The position numbers and the translations under genes are program-made. This document shows, in pieces, positions 1 to 8,017 of a stretch of 64,000 bases of DNA. The DNA lies in assembly GCA_026003175.1 (NCBI GenBank), contig BPGT01000006.1:1-64000 (forward strand), in the 5' to 3' direction. Numbering within the stretch: position 1 is the first letter of the stretch; each line of letters starts with the position of its first letter. This stretch comes from Armatimonadota bacterium (GTDB lineage Bacteria > Armatimonadota > HRBIN16). The notes under the pieces were generated by a model. It worked only from the letters and a program-made list of their open reading frames with translations. It did not search any database and had not been told where the DNA came from.

Positions 1-165
1 ATCATCTGCCATCTCAGCGGTAACGTTGGTCAGCTCCCAGCGGGTACCGCACCGTGGGCACTCGCCGTCGTAGGTGTTCTGATACTGACCACCTACCAGC
101 TCCAGCTGAACCTGAGAACCGCAGGGGCAGGTAATGATGATGTACTGGGGATTGGTGTTGTACAT
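1..165 (-). CDS. Zinc-ribbon-like small protein (3' end outside window)
   Basis: The reading frame starts at the ATG at 165, preceded by an AAGGAG ribosome binding site, and runs open to the window edge (55 codons visible). It begins MYNTNPQYIIITCPCGSQVQ and has a CPCG pair followed about 25 residues later by a CPRCG pair. This spacing suggests a rubredoxin/zinc-ribbon knuckle. It is the last visible gene of the minus-strand accessory block. The role is unknown; the full length and any C-terminal domain cannot be seen. Confidence 0.6.
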   Translation of the reverse strand, partial: MYNTNPQYIIITCPCGSQVQLELVGGQYQNTYDGECPRCGTRWELTNVTAEMADD

Positions 166-190
166 GGCTTCTTAACTCCTTCTTGTTCCC

Positions 191-228
191 ATCCTGCTTG
201 TTTCTATCCTGCTTGTTTCTATCCTGCT
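191..228. repeat. 15-bp direct repeat in spacer
   Basis: The unit ATCCTGCTTGTTTCT occurs twice in tandem (191-205, 206-220), followed by a partial third copy to 228. It sits between two minus-strand genes. It is not a multiple of the 5-bp motif seen in the larger spacers of this block. Function unknown. Confidence 0.7.
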
Positions 229-239
229 CCGGTATGTTG

Positions 240-473
240 CTAACGTGTGTTCTCGTCAATGTTAGCTTCCTGCCTCTGGATGGTCTCCCTGACACGCTCC
301 CACGCTTCGTCCAGCTCGTCTCTGGTTAACTGCAGTCGCCACTGCTCCATATCGATAAGGTGCTGGTAAGCGAACAGGAGCATGTCCTCCAGATCCAGGG
401 ATTGCTCTTGCTGTTTCATGAACAGCACATCCTGTAACATGAACTCAACTGCTTCCTGTACCCGTTCGTCCAT
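240..473 (-). CDS. Small acidic helical protein, unknown function
   Basis: A 77-residue protein starting at 473 behind a strong GGAGGT site. It is rich in Glu, Asp and Gln, is predicted helical throughout, and has no Cys and no membrane segment. Short, acidic, helical proteins of this type are common in phage and plasmid early regions, but no family is recognised. It lies in the same orientation as its neighbours with a short spacer, so it probably belongs to the same transcription unit. Confidence 0.6.
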   Translation of the reverse strand: MDERVQEAVEFMLQDVLFMKQQEQSLDLEDMLLFAYQHLIDMEQWRLQLTRDELDEAWERVRETIQRQEANIDENTR

Positions 474-512
474 GTCGTATACCTCCAGATAATGTATTTG
501 TGCACGCCAGGT

Positions 513-1607
513 CTAACATGATAGCACTTCCAAGAGTGCCTCAACACCTTTGTCACCACGTACGCTATACTCCAGCACAAGCGCTTGCATGTCCTGACCG
601 GTCTCCACCTTCTGCCAGGTAACCTCATGCACAATGGGCTGGGTGTTCAGTATGCGGTCTATTAATGTAGCCAGATAGGGCAGACTGCCCTTGCAAAGCC
701 TCTCCAGAGCGTCGTCCAATCTGAAGGTTCTAATAAGCCTGCGTGCTTCCGCTTCCAGATTGGCATCTGGAGCCAGAACCCTGTACGAGCTTGCAGAGAC
801 GTCGTAATATGCATGGATCAGTAAGTTGTCTATGATGACCAGATTCCTGGCGTCCTTCAGATCCATGCCTCTGCGTAGATACTGCTCCATGGATGCAAGC
901 GATATCAGATCTGCAGCCAAACGACGACCATACAGGAGCAGATCGTCGTACCTATCGTATAGCGTATTCCTGAACTCACTTTTGGCTATCCGGGATTGAT
1001 AGTCCAGCGCATCTCTCAGAGTCTCGATAACGTGTCTGGAGTAATATGTATCCCTCATGCCGTACATGAGCTCTGCCCTTACTACAGCGTTGGTGAACCG
1101 ATCCTTGATAGACAGGGAGCTGATGAACTTGATGAAAGGAGCCGTGTATCTCGTAGCGTCCTCCCAAAGAGCCTGTTCACAGGCATCTTTCCATTCCCGA
1201 CGGAACCGCCTGAAGAACGTGCAGGCATCCCTGTGAGCCCGTTCCACTTCGTTACCGTACAGGTAGTGGTACATTCGAGAGCCGTCCGGGTTACTCAGAA
1301 TGGACTCCCTGAGCATCCCTTCTCCTGCGCGGATGAAGGAATCGCTGAAGGCTGCCCCATCATCGTATTCAGATACAGCAACTTCCATATCGCCTGCGCG
1401 TACAACAAACGTACCCTGCTCATCGATATGCCTGCCCGGTTTGTACAGGAGAGTGGTGCCAGGAGTGAGTTCTACCTCTCTCGGTTTCATAAGGTGCACT
1501 ACTCTGTCGGGCCATCTGGTGCAGGACGGGAATTCGTATGGGGCGTCGAACAGCTCAACGGCACGGCGTGAGATGTAACGCAGAAGGAATCTGTAGTTCT
1601 TGGCCAT
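513..1607 (-). CDS. Hypothetical protein, 364 aa, accessory block
   Basis: The open frame extends further upstream, but the start at 1607 (MAKNYRFLLRYISRRAVELF) is preferred because AGGAGG lies just before it. The product is soluble, rich in Arg, Asp and Tyr, with no signal peptide or membrane helix. The C-terminal half looks all-helical. No catalytic motif or known domain is recognised. The gene is followed closely by other unrecognised minus-strand genes, consistent with a phage-like or plasmid-like cassette. Confidence 0.65.
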   Translation of the reverse strand: MAKNYRFLLRYISRRAVELFDAPYEFPSCTRWPDRVVHLMKPREVELTPGTTLLYKPGRHIDEQGTFVVRAGDMEVAVSEYDDGAAFSDSFIRAGEGMLRESILSNPDGSRMYHYLYGNEVERAHRDACTFFRRFRREWKDACEQALWEDATRYTAPFIKFISSLSIKDRFTNAVVRAELMYGMRDTYYSRHVIETLRDALDYQSRIAKSEFRNTLYDRYDDLLLYGRRLAADLISLASMEQYLRRGMDLKDARNLVIIDNLLIHAYYDVSASSYRVLAPDANLEAEARRLIRTFRLDDALERLCKGSLPYLATLIDRILNTQPIVHEVTWQKVETGQDMQALVLEYSVRGDKGVEALLEVLSC

Positions 1608-1620
1608 GTTTGACCTCCTG

Positions 1621-2043
1621 CTAGCGGGAAGTGTTATGAAATAACGCGGACAGTTCAACCGGATACTCGAGCCTGTATTCATACCTTGGGATAGCTATCT
1701 GCGCTTGCATGTTGCCGGCTCTGTTGCACTCTATCATCAGGAAGGCATCCCACAGGTATCGCTCGCCTATCAGATCGACGACTTCCCTCCATTGTCTGTC
1801 GTTGATCAGGATGGGCGATTCCTGTTCCAGTGCCTTATCAAGATGCGGCAGGTCCAGTACAGGGATAACTTCACGGTCGATGACAACTACAGGCATTCTC
1901 CACAGGATGGACTGGTGCTCATCGAGCTGCTGAGCCATAGCCTGCATCCTGTCCAGCCTGGTTGATACCTCGTCACGGCTGTATCGCCGAACGATAATCC
2001 AGAGATCGCCTTCCTCAGTGATAAGCGGAATCACCAGATGCAT
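1621..2043 (-). CDS. Hypothetical protein, 140 aa
   Basis: The start at 2043 (MHLVIPLITEEGDLWIIVRR) is chosen because GAGGAGG sits at ideal distance, although the open frame continues to 2085. The protein mixes hydrophobic strands with Arg/Glu-rich helices and has no recognisable motif. Only 13 bp separate it from the next gene downstream, so the two are probably co-transcribed and translationally linked. Function unknown. Confidence 0.6.
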   Translation of the reverse strand: MHLVIPLITEEGDLWIIVRRYSRDEVSTRLDRMQAMAQQLDEHQSILWRMPVVVIDREVIPVLDLPHLDKALEQESPILINDRQWREVVDLIGERYLWDAFLMIECNRAGNMQAQIAIPRYEYRLEYPVELSALFHNTSR

Positions 2044-2054
2044 GGTTAGCCTCC

Positions 2055-2330
2055 TCATTGCCCAATTAACACCTTGTCCTGCCATTCCTCAGCCTCATGT
2101 AGCAGGTTGTGGAGTTCCAGCCTGGCACTGAAGTCGCCATCGTCTGCGTTATGAACGAGCTCCACGAATCGGCTTATCGGCAGGTGGTGGTATAGCACTT
2201 TGCTATCTACCAGGATAGCTGTGACCTCTGTACCGTCTCCATCTGATATCACCGCATAGCGGAACCGATAGACGGTGTTCCCTGTCTGATACCGGGCTTT
2301 GTCCACAAGGGCTACGTTGAGTGTTGACAT
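2055..2330 (-). CDS. Hypothetical protein, 91 aa
   Basis: Starts MSTLNVALVDKARYQTGNTV at 2330 behind GAGGTAG. It is a small soluble protein with an N-terminal beta-rich part and a Glu/His-rich helical end. There is no cysteine, signal peptide or known motif. It sits between two other unrecognised genes with gaps of about 10 bp. A shorter ORF in another frame across its start is taken to be a shadow. Confidence 0.55.
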   Translation of the reverse strand: MSTLNVALVDKARYQTGNTVYRFRYAVISDGDGTEVTAILVDSKVLYHHLPISRFVELVHNADDGDFSARLELHNLLHEAEEWQDKVLIGQ

Positions 2331-2336
2331 GTTTGA

Positions 2337-2996
2337 CTACCTCTGATTCCTCACGAACTGGATGCAATGTTCGATGATGCTTGCGAACTGTTCGTCGGAG
2401 ATGACCTCTGAGCATTTGGCGGACCTCAACGGGTACTTGTACCACCATAGCGCCCAGTCTGTCGGCTTATACAGGAAGTTCGGTCTGATAACGGCGCATC
2501 CACGCCGGTGTCCGGCATGACCTTCTTGCCGGATGATCTCCAGCAGCTTCTCCTCTATCCGCCGGTGGTAGTCGCAGGAGCACTTGATGGCAACTCCATG
2601 CCACCAGTCGTCTCCTTCAGTGGGCCAGCCTAACTGCTGGTATACCGGTTTGATGATCTCTTCCAGCTTCTGCTCGTATTGCTTCCTGAAACTGCCTCCC
2701 ATATAGGCCAGACGACCGTACTGGTCCTCAAACCGCTTCCATACCTGCTGGAAGCAATCCTCCCGGTGCTGAAGCTGGTCTCGCCATTTCCAGAAGGGAT
2801 GGTAGTCCCAGCCGCAGTCACACTCCTGGTCGTAGTCTGGGAGCAACTCGAACAAGCCGCACCGGAATTCGTCGTAGACCGAGATGTCCAGCACATGGTA
2901 GAGTGGCAGGAATATCTGCTCCCAGCGTTTCCTGTCCGGGATAGGATGGCGTTCGTAGTACTGGTCGCCTTCTTCAATGCGAGCAATGTCCAGCAT
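2337..2996 (-). CDS. Hypothetical Trp/Tyr/His-rich protein, 219 aa
   Basis: Starts MLDIARIEEGDQYYERHPIP at 2996 with CAGGAGG upstream. It has an unusual composition, with many Trp, Tyr, His and Asp residues. A CDCGWDYH motif in the first half and a KCSCDYHRR motif in the second suggest a metal-binding protein of two similar halves. This is inference; no family is recognised. The 5' leader contains a strong hairpin at 3045-3074, and the spacer upstream is the first 5-bp repeat block. Confidence 0.6.
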   Translation of the reverse strand: MLDIARIEEGDQYYERHPIPDRKRWEQIFLPLYHVLDISVYDEFRCGLFELLPDYDQECDCGWDYHPFWKWRDQLQHREDCFQQVWKRFEDQYGRLAYMGGSFRKQYEQKLEEIIKPVYQQLGWPTEGDDWWHGVAIKCSCDYHRRIEEKLLEIIRQEGHAGHRRGCAVIRPNFLYKPTDWALWWYKYPLRSAKCSEVISDEQFASIIEHCIQFVRNQR

Positions 2997-3044
2997 TTGA
3001 GCCTCCTGTGGTGGAATATCTGTCGTTGCGTGGTGGAATATCCG

Positions 3045-3074
3045 CCGGCAGATGGATTGGATTCCACCTGCCGG
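3045..3074 (-). promoter_or_regulatory. Hairpin in leader of the 2337-2996 gene
   Basis: CCGGCAG (3045-3051) pairs with CTGCCGG (3068-3074). A further TGGA/TCCA pair lies inside after one mismatch, leaving a 6-nt loop. It lies 50-80 bp upstream of the start codon at 2996. No T-run follows on either strand, so it is more likely an RNA structure or protein site than an intrinsic terminator. A 12-bp direct repeat (TGGTGGAATATC) sits between it and the gene. Confidence 0.5.
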
Positions 3075-3310
3075 CTTGTTTGCCGTGCCTCGCCTTGGCT
3101 AGCCTAGCCAGGACTCGCCCCGCCCAGACAAGACTCGCCTTGCCTGCCACGACGCGCCCAGCCGCACCATGTCGCGCCGTGTCGTGCCTTGCCAGGCCTG
3201 CCCAGCCTCGCCTTGCCACGCCTGGCCTCACCATGCCGTGCCTGCCATGCCAAGCCAAGTCTTGCCATGCCACGACGTGCGATGCGGTTCCTAGCCCAGC
3301 CAAGCCAAGC
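3075..3310. repeat. Degenerate pentanucleotide repeat block 1
   Basis: On the plus strand the spacer is built almost wholly of 5-bp steps of the form GCCNN (for example GCCTT, GCCGT, GCCAA), with occasional slips such as GACTC or ACGTG. The same register persists for over 200 bp. The stop codon of the gene at 3311-4018 abuts it exactly. A 5-bp period cannot be coding. It is one of three such blocks in this element. Confidence 0.85.
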
Positions 3311-4018
3311 CTATTTGCCGGATAGAGAATCTATTATCAGGTCCGGCAAACCTTCCAAACTGCTCAGCACGGGAACACTCGGATCTATCTCTACCTGCTG
3401 TGTAGCCTGCCAATCGCCACGGTCTATCAATATACCTCTCGCACCACATTGCAGTGCAGGTAGAATGTCAAACTGATAACTGTTTCCCACCATGACCACT
3501 CGCTGTGGATTGTGCTGAGCATCAAGCATCTCCAGCAATCGCAGGAAGCTATCTCTGTCCTTCGTGGCTGTGACCACCACATGGTGGAAATAGCCCCGAA
3601 TCCCAGACAGGTCTATCCTGCGGTTCTGGTGTTCCATATCACCGGCTGCGGAGTAGAGCACCAGCAGATGACCTCGTTTGCGGAGCTCCTCCAGCACAGG
3701 TATCGTCTCCGGATAGAGTTCCGGCGGAGCGTCCAGCAGATGACGGAATGAGTAAATCGCTGCCTCTACTCCTGGATTGAACGGGATACCGTGTCTGGTT
3801 GCCAGAATGGTGTAGGTAATCACCAGACTCTCAATGAACCGTTCCGGTCTCAGACCACGATACGGTACACGGGCACGATCCAGATCGTCCAGCTGCTGTA
3901 TGATGTCCTCACCATAGATACCTATTTGCCCTAGCATCTGTTTGAACTCAGTCTTGATCCTCTCGTACACCGACTGTGTTCGCCAGAGCGTATCGTCTGC
4001 ATCAAGCACTACGGTCAC
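3311..4018 (-). CDS. HAD-superfamily hydrolase
   Basis: A 235-residue haloacid-dehalogenase-fold phosphatase-type protein. Motif I DADDTLW is at the N-terminus, with the nucleophile Asp and acid Asp two apart. A motif II Ser follows VLYSAAG. The motif IV region VGNSYQFDI carries Asn where most members have the first Asp. The GTG at 4018 is preferred as start because GGAGGTAGA precedes it exactly as it precedes the ParB-like gene next door; ATG at 4030 is an alternative. Phosphate-ester substrates are typical of the family, but the substrate here is unknown. It is flanked on both sides by 5-bp repeat blocks. Confidence 0.8.
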   Translation of the reverse strand: MTVVLDADDTLWRTQSVYERIKTEFKQMLGQIGIYGEDIIQQLDDLDRARVPYRGLRPERFIESLVITYTILATRHGIPFNPGVEAAIYSFRHLLDAPPELYPETIPVLEELRKRGHLLVLYSAAGDMEHQNRRIDLSGIRGYFHHVVVTATKDRDSFLRLLEMLDAQHNPQRVVMVGNSYQFDILPALQCGARGILIDRGDWQATQQVEIDPSVPVLSSLEGLPDLIIDSLSGK

Positions 4019-4061
4019 GTCTACCTCCATAGAGTAATTCCCACCCGCCACAACCCAGATG

Positions 4062-4287
4062 CCTCGCCAGGACTCGCCGTGCCGTGCGCCTCGCCCGCTG
4101 CCTGTGCCACGCCCTCGCCTCTGCCTGCCTTGCCTCGCCACGTCCTGCCGAGTCGCGCCTTGCCAAGCCCAGTCACGTCATGCCTAGCCGAGACTTGCCA
4201 GGTCCTGCCTTGCCATGCCTTGCCTCGCCTTGCCCGGCCGTGCCACGCCATGCCGAGCCAAGCCTAGCCGTGCCACGCCCGCCGAGA
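4062..4287. repeat. Degenerate pentanucleotide repeat block 2
   Basis: Same GCCNN architecture as block 1, filling the spacer between the stop codon at 4288 and the leader of the HAD gene. It contains a 47-bp stretch (4146-4192) found again at 5132-5178 with a single mismatch. The side next to the HAD gene carries a TTCCCACCCGCCACAACCC flank that is nearly repeated beside block 3. Confidence 0.85.
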
Positions 4288-5016
4288 CTAGCTCTCTACA
4301 GGTTGCTTACGTTTGCGGGCAGTCTTGAACTGGCTCAGGAAAGCACCGAGAGCTTTGTACAGGAGCCGCATCTCCCGGATGAGCTCACCGTTGCCAGTCG
4401 GTACCAGCCCGTTCTCCAGAGCAGACCTTAGCTGCTTCACCTGGAAGGTGATGGAACTGCCGAGCACCTTGCTGTGAGCGGATGCCTGATCCTCTGTCAT
4501 CTCGGTGCCGGAGAGGTGACGAACGGCGAACTTGACCGGAATGGGCTTTGGTTCATCGCCTCCGTTCTGTACACGAGCCTCACGCACCAGCAGACGCTGC
4601 GTGTACTCCAGAGGACGACCGAACAGACGAGCCAGATGGGGAACGTCTACCCCATACGGTCTCAGCAGTTGAGCTGCATGTACCAGGTCCTGAGAAGTGA
4701 GAGCCTTGCCGTGCTTGATGTTGGCACGCACGGCCTCCTCAACCATCGACCTCTCGTCCTCGTAGTGCTTGATGACAGCCGGAATCTCTGCTTCCGGACC
4801 GAACTCGGCGATGAACGCCTCCCTGCGGTGAGCACCGTCTACCAGGATGCCCGTGTCGGATACAAGGATAGGTGGCAGATTCTCACCGGCACGGATGGCG
4901 AGCTGCAGATGGTAGACGTGTACCCGGTCTATCCCTCCGGCACGGGGATAGATGCGTTCGTCCAGGATTAGCTGGTTTGCTCGAATCCTGGTAGTTGCAA
5001 CGGTATCGTCAGTCAT
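4288..5016 (-). CDS. ParB/Srx-fold (ParB-like nuclease domain) protein
   Basis: A 242-residue protein starting MTDDTVATTRIRANQLIL at 5016 behind AAGGAGGTAGA. Residues about 10-90 match the ParB/sulfiredoxin fold: a LPPILVSD strand, then VDGAHRREAF, the conserved box that binds nucleotide in ParB relatives. A helical region follows with an HTH-like LVHAAQLLRPYGVDVPHLAR segment and a basic C-terminus. Such proteins act in plasmid or phage partition, transcription control or as nucleases; no ParA partner is visible here. The leader is shared in sequence with that of the HAD gene. Confidence 0.75.
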   Translation of the reverse strand: MTDDTVATTRIRANQLILDERIYPRAGGIDRVHVYHLQLAIRAGENLPPILVSDTGILVDGAHRREAFIAEFGPEAEIPAVIKHYEDERSMVEEAVRANIKHGKALTSQDLVHAAQLLRPYGVDVPHLARLFGRPLEYTQRLLVREARVQNGGDEPKPIPVKFAVRHLSGTEMTEDQASAHSKVLGSSITFQVKQLRSALENGLVPTGNGELIREMRLLYKALGAFLSQFKTARKRKQPVES

Positions 5017-5064
5017 ATCTACCTCCTTACGTGATGTGTTATCCCACCCTCCACAACCCTGATG

Positions 5065-5355
5065 CCTTGCCTCGTCGTGCCGGGCCCTGCGTTGACGTGC
5101 CACGCCCCGCCTCGCCTGCCTTGCCTCGTCTTGCCGAGTCGCGCCGTGCCAAGCCCAGTCACGTCATGCCTAGCCGAGCCCTGCCTGCCTCGCCAGGACT
5201 CGCCGTGCCATGTCGGGCCTCGCCTAGCCTCGCCTTGCCTGCCTTGGCCCAGCCAAGTCAAGCCTGCGCCCGCCACGCCTCGCCTTGCCTTGCCTGCCGT
5301 GCCGTGCCGAGCCCTAGCCGTGCCATGCCCCGCCGCGCCAGCCTGCCTGCCAGGA
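5065..5355. repeat. Degenerate pentanucleotide repeat block 3
   Basis: The longest of the three GCCNN blocks, between the leader of the ParB-like gene and the in-frame stop (5356-5358) of the next gene upstream. Shares a 47-bp near-identical core with block 2. The exact abutment to a TAG stop is seen at all three blocks and helps identify the true C-terminus of the frameshifted gene at 5356-6097. Confidence 0.85.
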
Positions 5356-6097
5356 CTACCTGGTATCGTTCTCGGTGGGCGGGACGAACGTCGGTTTGGG
5401 ATCTGCCAGGGCTACCGCCGCGATCTCAAACAAACCCCAGCCGAGACCGTGACTCTCACGACTGTCCGGTCTGCCTTCACCGATACCGACCTGCAAGCCT
5501 ACACGAGCCAGCAGGTTGGTCACATCGGCCAGGCTGAACTGAGACTCGTCCCATGAGATGGCTCACGTTCGCCGCCCACTGTCGCCACATCGGACGGGCA
5601 CGCAGGTCCAGCACGCCGGTAGCGTTACGCACGGGCATCACCGACATCTCGGGCTCGCCCTCAATCTTGACAAGCGGCGTACCGTCCACTGCGTCCAGCC
5701 CGTCGGGGGCGACGAACAGCGACAGCTTCGCCAGAGTCATGCGGTATCCGACCAGTCGACAGGCGGAGATGAGCGCGTTGCGGAAAGCACTTGCGGGGAT
5801 GCCGACCCAGCCCTCGGAGCTGACATGCATCGCCTGCTTGTAATCTTCCTCAAAGTTGCGAGGCTCACGAGATTTGCCCTTGCGGGCTCGCTGACCTGCC
5901 TCGTGCTGCTCCCGTATCGCCTGCATCGCCTTCTGCGAGAACCGTGCCTGGCAATACGGAGTGATGCCGACGATGCGGAACTGGGCTGAGGCGAACCGTG
6001 GCGGCTGGATGACAACCTCCTGACCAGCCGAAGCGGAAAGCTCCAGCGTCGGATCGGAGCCGTTGCTCCTGGATTTGGATTTGGTTGCAACTGGCAT
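5356..6097 (-). pseudogene. Phage-type conserved protein with +1 frameshift
   Basis: Starts MPVATKSKSRSNGSDPTLEL at 6097 behind GGAGGTAAG and reads well to about 5565 (WRQWAANV). From there the coding signal moves to the +1 frame, which continues WDESQFSLADVTNLLARVGL and a Gly-rich GIGEGRP to GLGWGLFEI stretch before TAG at 5356. The joined product would be about 246 residues. The unshifted frame ends at 5477 with an unlike tail. The family resembles conserved hypothetical proteins of phages and mobile elements; I cannot name it. The shift may be decay, a sequencing error or programmed frameshifting. Confidence 0.65.
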
Positions 6098-6121
6098 TGT
6101 ACTTACCTCCTTGTTGGTTGT

Positions 6122-6457
6122 TTATGGGATATCTACACCTACCGCACCGGCCAGGTTCGGTCTGGGAGCTCTCACCGGGAACTGCTCATCGGTGAGGTCC
6201 ACACCTTCACCTGCACCGGACGCCAGCGGGTATTTCCGTTCCAGGTCTTTGAGCACATCCGTCAGCGTCTCCTGATACTGCTCTGGGAACGATGACGCCA
6301 CCTCCCGGATACGGTCTATCCCGCAACCGGACTTGAGCAGATCTTCACATCTGTCGTAGAGCTCCTCGTCCAGCGAGACACCGAACGTGTCCGCTATGGC
6401 GAACGCCTCTTGCAGAGTGCTCTTTATCGTCGTCATCACGATGTCCAGCTCGCTCAT
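6122..6457 (-). CDS. Small helical protein, 111 aa
   Basis: Starts MSELDIVMTTIKSTLQEAFA at 6457; the start overlaps the stop of the upstream gene by 4 bp (ATGA), indicating translational coupling. The product is acidic and helical with two Cys and no recognisable domain. Its proline-rich C-terminal tail may be flexible. It sits 24 bp before the frameshifted gene, so the genes probably form one operon. Function unknown. Confidence 0.6.
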   Translation of the reverse strand: MSELDIVMTTIKSTLQEAFAIADTFGVSLDEELYDRCEDLLKSGCGIDRIREVASSFPEQYQETLTDVLKDLERKYPLASGAGEGVDLTDEQFPVRAPRPNLAGAVGVDIP

Positions 6458-7257
6458 AGATGTGCTCCTGTCAACTTCATGGTTTCAATCGCTATCCTGA
6501 CGTGACTCCCGAACTGGAGATGGGTCAGTGTCCGTTCGTCGGACTTAAAGACCGCATAAACGTCGCCGGAGGAATGGGAGAGCAGAGCACGACGTGGCGA
6601 TGTCTCTACCACCAGCATCGTCCCGCTCTCATTACGCTGCTTCAACTGCGCACCGAGCTCACCGAGCAACAGGTCGTCCATGTTGCCGTAGAAGCCCTTG
6701 CCGAGCCTTATCGTCAACTCGCCCGGATAGTCCAGCTGCGGTAACTGCCCCGTATCCAGAACGGTGGCTGCACGGACGACGGACAACGGTATGAAGTACA
6801 CCATGTGGGTGTATGGCGACTTCTGGGAATATATCAGACAGGGCTCTGTGCGCTCCTCAACGGGCTCCGTCTCTATGACAGGGAGCTGCAAATCCTCCGG
6901 AAGCTCCAGACAGTGCATAGCCCCCTTATGCTCTACACAGAGCGCCATCCAGCTCTTATCATCAGTCTTGACCAGCTTCAACTGTAGTTGCGCCGTCTGC
7001 TGGTTACAGACCTGACGAGCGATATCATCACTGCACCAGATGACCTTACCGTGCTCGTTGTAGTGCAATGCACGTCGGAGCTCCGGACTGGTGATATCCT
7101 GAGCGGTGGCGACAGTTACCGTGCCGATGTTCAGCGAAGCCTCTACCGGCATTGAACAGTTGAGTAACCGGGCTGCGGTCTCCAGAACCGGTTGCAGGTC
7201 GTCTGTGAACGCAACCAGCGGCGAACGGTAACTGTCTTCAAGTATCAGGGCGTACAT
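6454..7257 (-). CDS. Hypothetical protein, 267 aa
   Basis: The start at 7257 (MYALILEDSYRSPLVAF) is chosen because GGGGAGGTGT lies upstream; the open frame runs on to 7425 but crosses a terminator, which excludes that part. The protein is soluble with mixed alpha and beta content. Its first half contains a CSDD segment. Its second half has a FIPLSVVRAATVLDTG stretch and a basic C-terminus. The overall layout of repeated beta-rich segments is reminiscent of clamp-like folds, but no similarity can be claimed. It is the first gene of the operon running down to 5356. Confidence 0.55.
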   Translation of the reverse strand: MYALILEDSYRSPLVAFTDDLQPVLETAARLLNCSMPVEASLNIGTVTVATAQDITSPELRRALHYNEHGKVIWCSDDIARQVCNQQTAQLQLKLVKTDDKSWMALCVEHKGAMHCLELPEDLQLPVIETEPVEERTEPCLIYSQKSPYTHMVYFIPLSVVRAATVLDTGQLPQLDYPGELTIRLGKGFYGNMDDLLLGELGAQLKQRNESGTMLVVETSPRRALLSHSSGDVYAVFKSDERTLTHLQFGSHVRIAIETMKLTGAHL

Positions 7258-7326
7258 AGTCGTACACCTCCCCTTAAGAGAACTCACTGGAAAGAGATAT
7301 GAGGAACCGGCGGAGAAGGTACCGCA

Positions 7327-7363
7327 TGTGCAAAATAAGGCGCCGGTATTTATCCGGCGCCTT
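7327..7363 (-). terminator. Intrinsic terminator behind the sigma-like gene
   Basis: A perfect 10-bp stem, AAGGCGCCGG (7337-7346) with CCGGCGCCTT (7354-7363), has a 7-nt loop. On the minus strand it is followed by a TTATTTT tract. It lies 36 bp past the stop of the sigma-like gene, separating that gene from the operon that begins at 7257. Confidence 0.85.
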
Positions 7364-7399
7364 GAACCGCAGAGAAGGAGGATGGAAGGATGTGACGCA

Positions 7400-8000
7400 C
7401 TAAACCCAGCAAGGAGGATCTGCACGCAGAATCTCTAAAGCCCTCTGGATATGCTGATGCACCCGCTGTCTGGACATGTTCAATAACCTGCCTATCTCGT
7501 CCATAGTGCATTCTCTCGTGCCGATACCAAAGTAACAGACGATGCATTGATACTGCAACGTGTTCAGTCGTTCCCTGAGATACCTCTGCCAGGAGAGGAC
7601 GCTGAGTATGCTGTCATAAGAAGGTTCCTCATAACTCAGGGCGTTCAATACCTCATAATAGGCTGGATGTTCTTCATTCTCTAACACGCTCTCTATGGGC
7701 AACCAGGACGGACCGGTGCATCGGTTCCTGAAGTCGCATTGAGACACGACGCAGAGATACCTGTTGTTCCTTATCCATTCCAGCATGGCATGCACCAGTC
7801 TGGTATACAACAGCGTGCTGAACTTCGTGCCTCGTGATGGATCGTAGTCCAGAATGGTCTGCCAGAGCACTATCCTGGACTCCTGCAATAACTCCTCACG
7901 CTCGTAACCGTTCCTGGCATACCGACGCACGAGCTCTGTATATCATGCGCTCGTAAGCGCTCCAGAACTGGTTGAACCTGGTCTCGTCCTGCTGCTGCAT
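7400..8000 (-). pseudogene. Diverged RNA polymerase sigma factor with +1 frameshift
   Basis: The first frame starts MQQQDETRFNQFWSAYERMI at 8000 behind GAGGG. After about IYRA (near 7931) the coding signal moves to the +1 frame as VRRYARNGYEREELLQES, and continues to the stop at 7400. The result is about 199 residues. The region-2-like part is LLQESRIVLWQTILDYDPSR followed by GTKFSTLLYTRLVHA. The region-4 helix-turn-helix is TMDEIGRLLNMSRQRVHQH. Regions 2 and 4 without region 3 resemble phage or ECF-type sigma factors. It could direct transcription of the block. The frameshift leaves its activity uncertain. Confidence 0.7.
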
Positions 8001-8017
8001 ACTTTCCCTCACCACTG

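Noticed and set aside
3075-5355. CRISPR array or coding repeats in the GCC-rich spacers
   Set aside because: The period is 5 bp with no constant repeat and unique spacers, and a 5-bp period cannot keep a reading frame. The open frames across these blocks are artefacts of composition.
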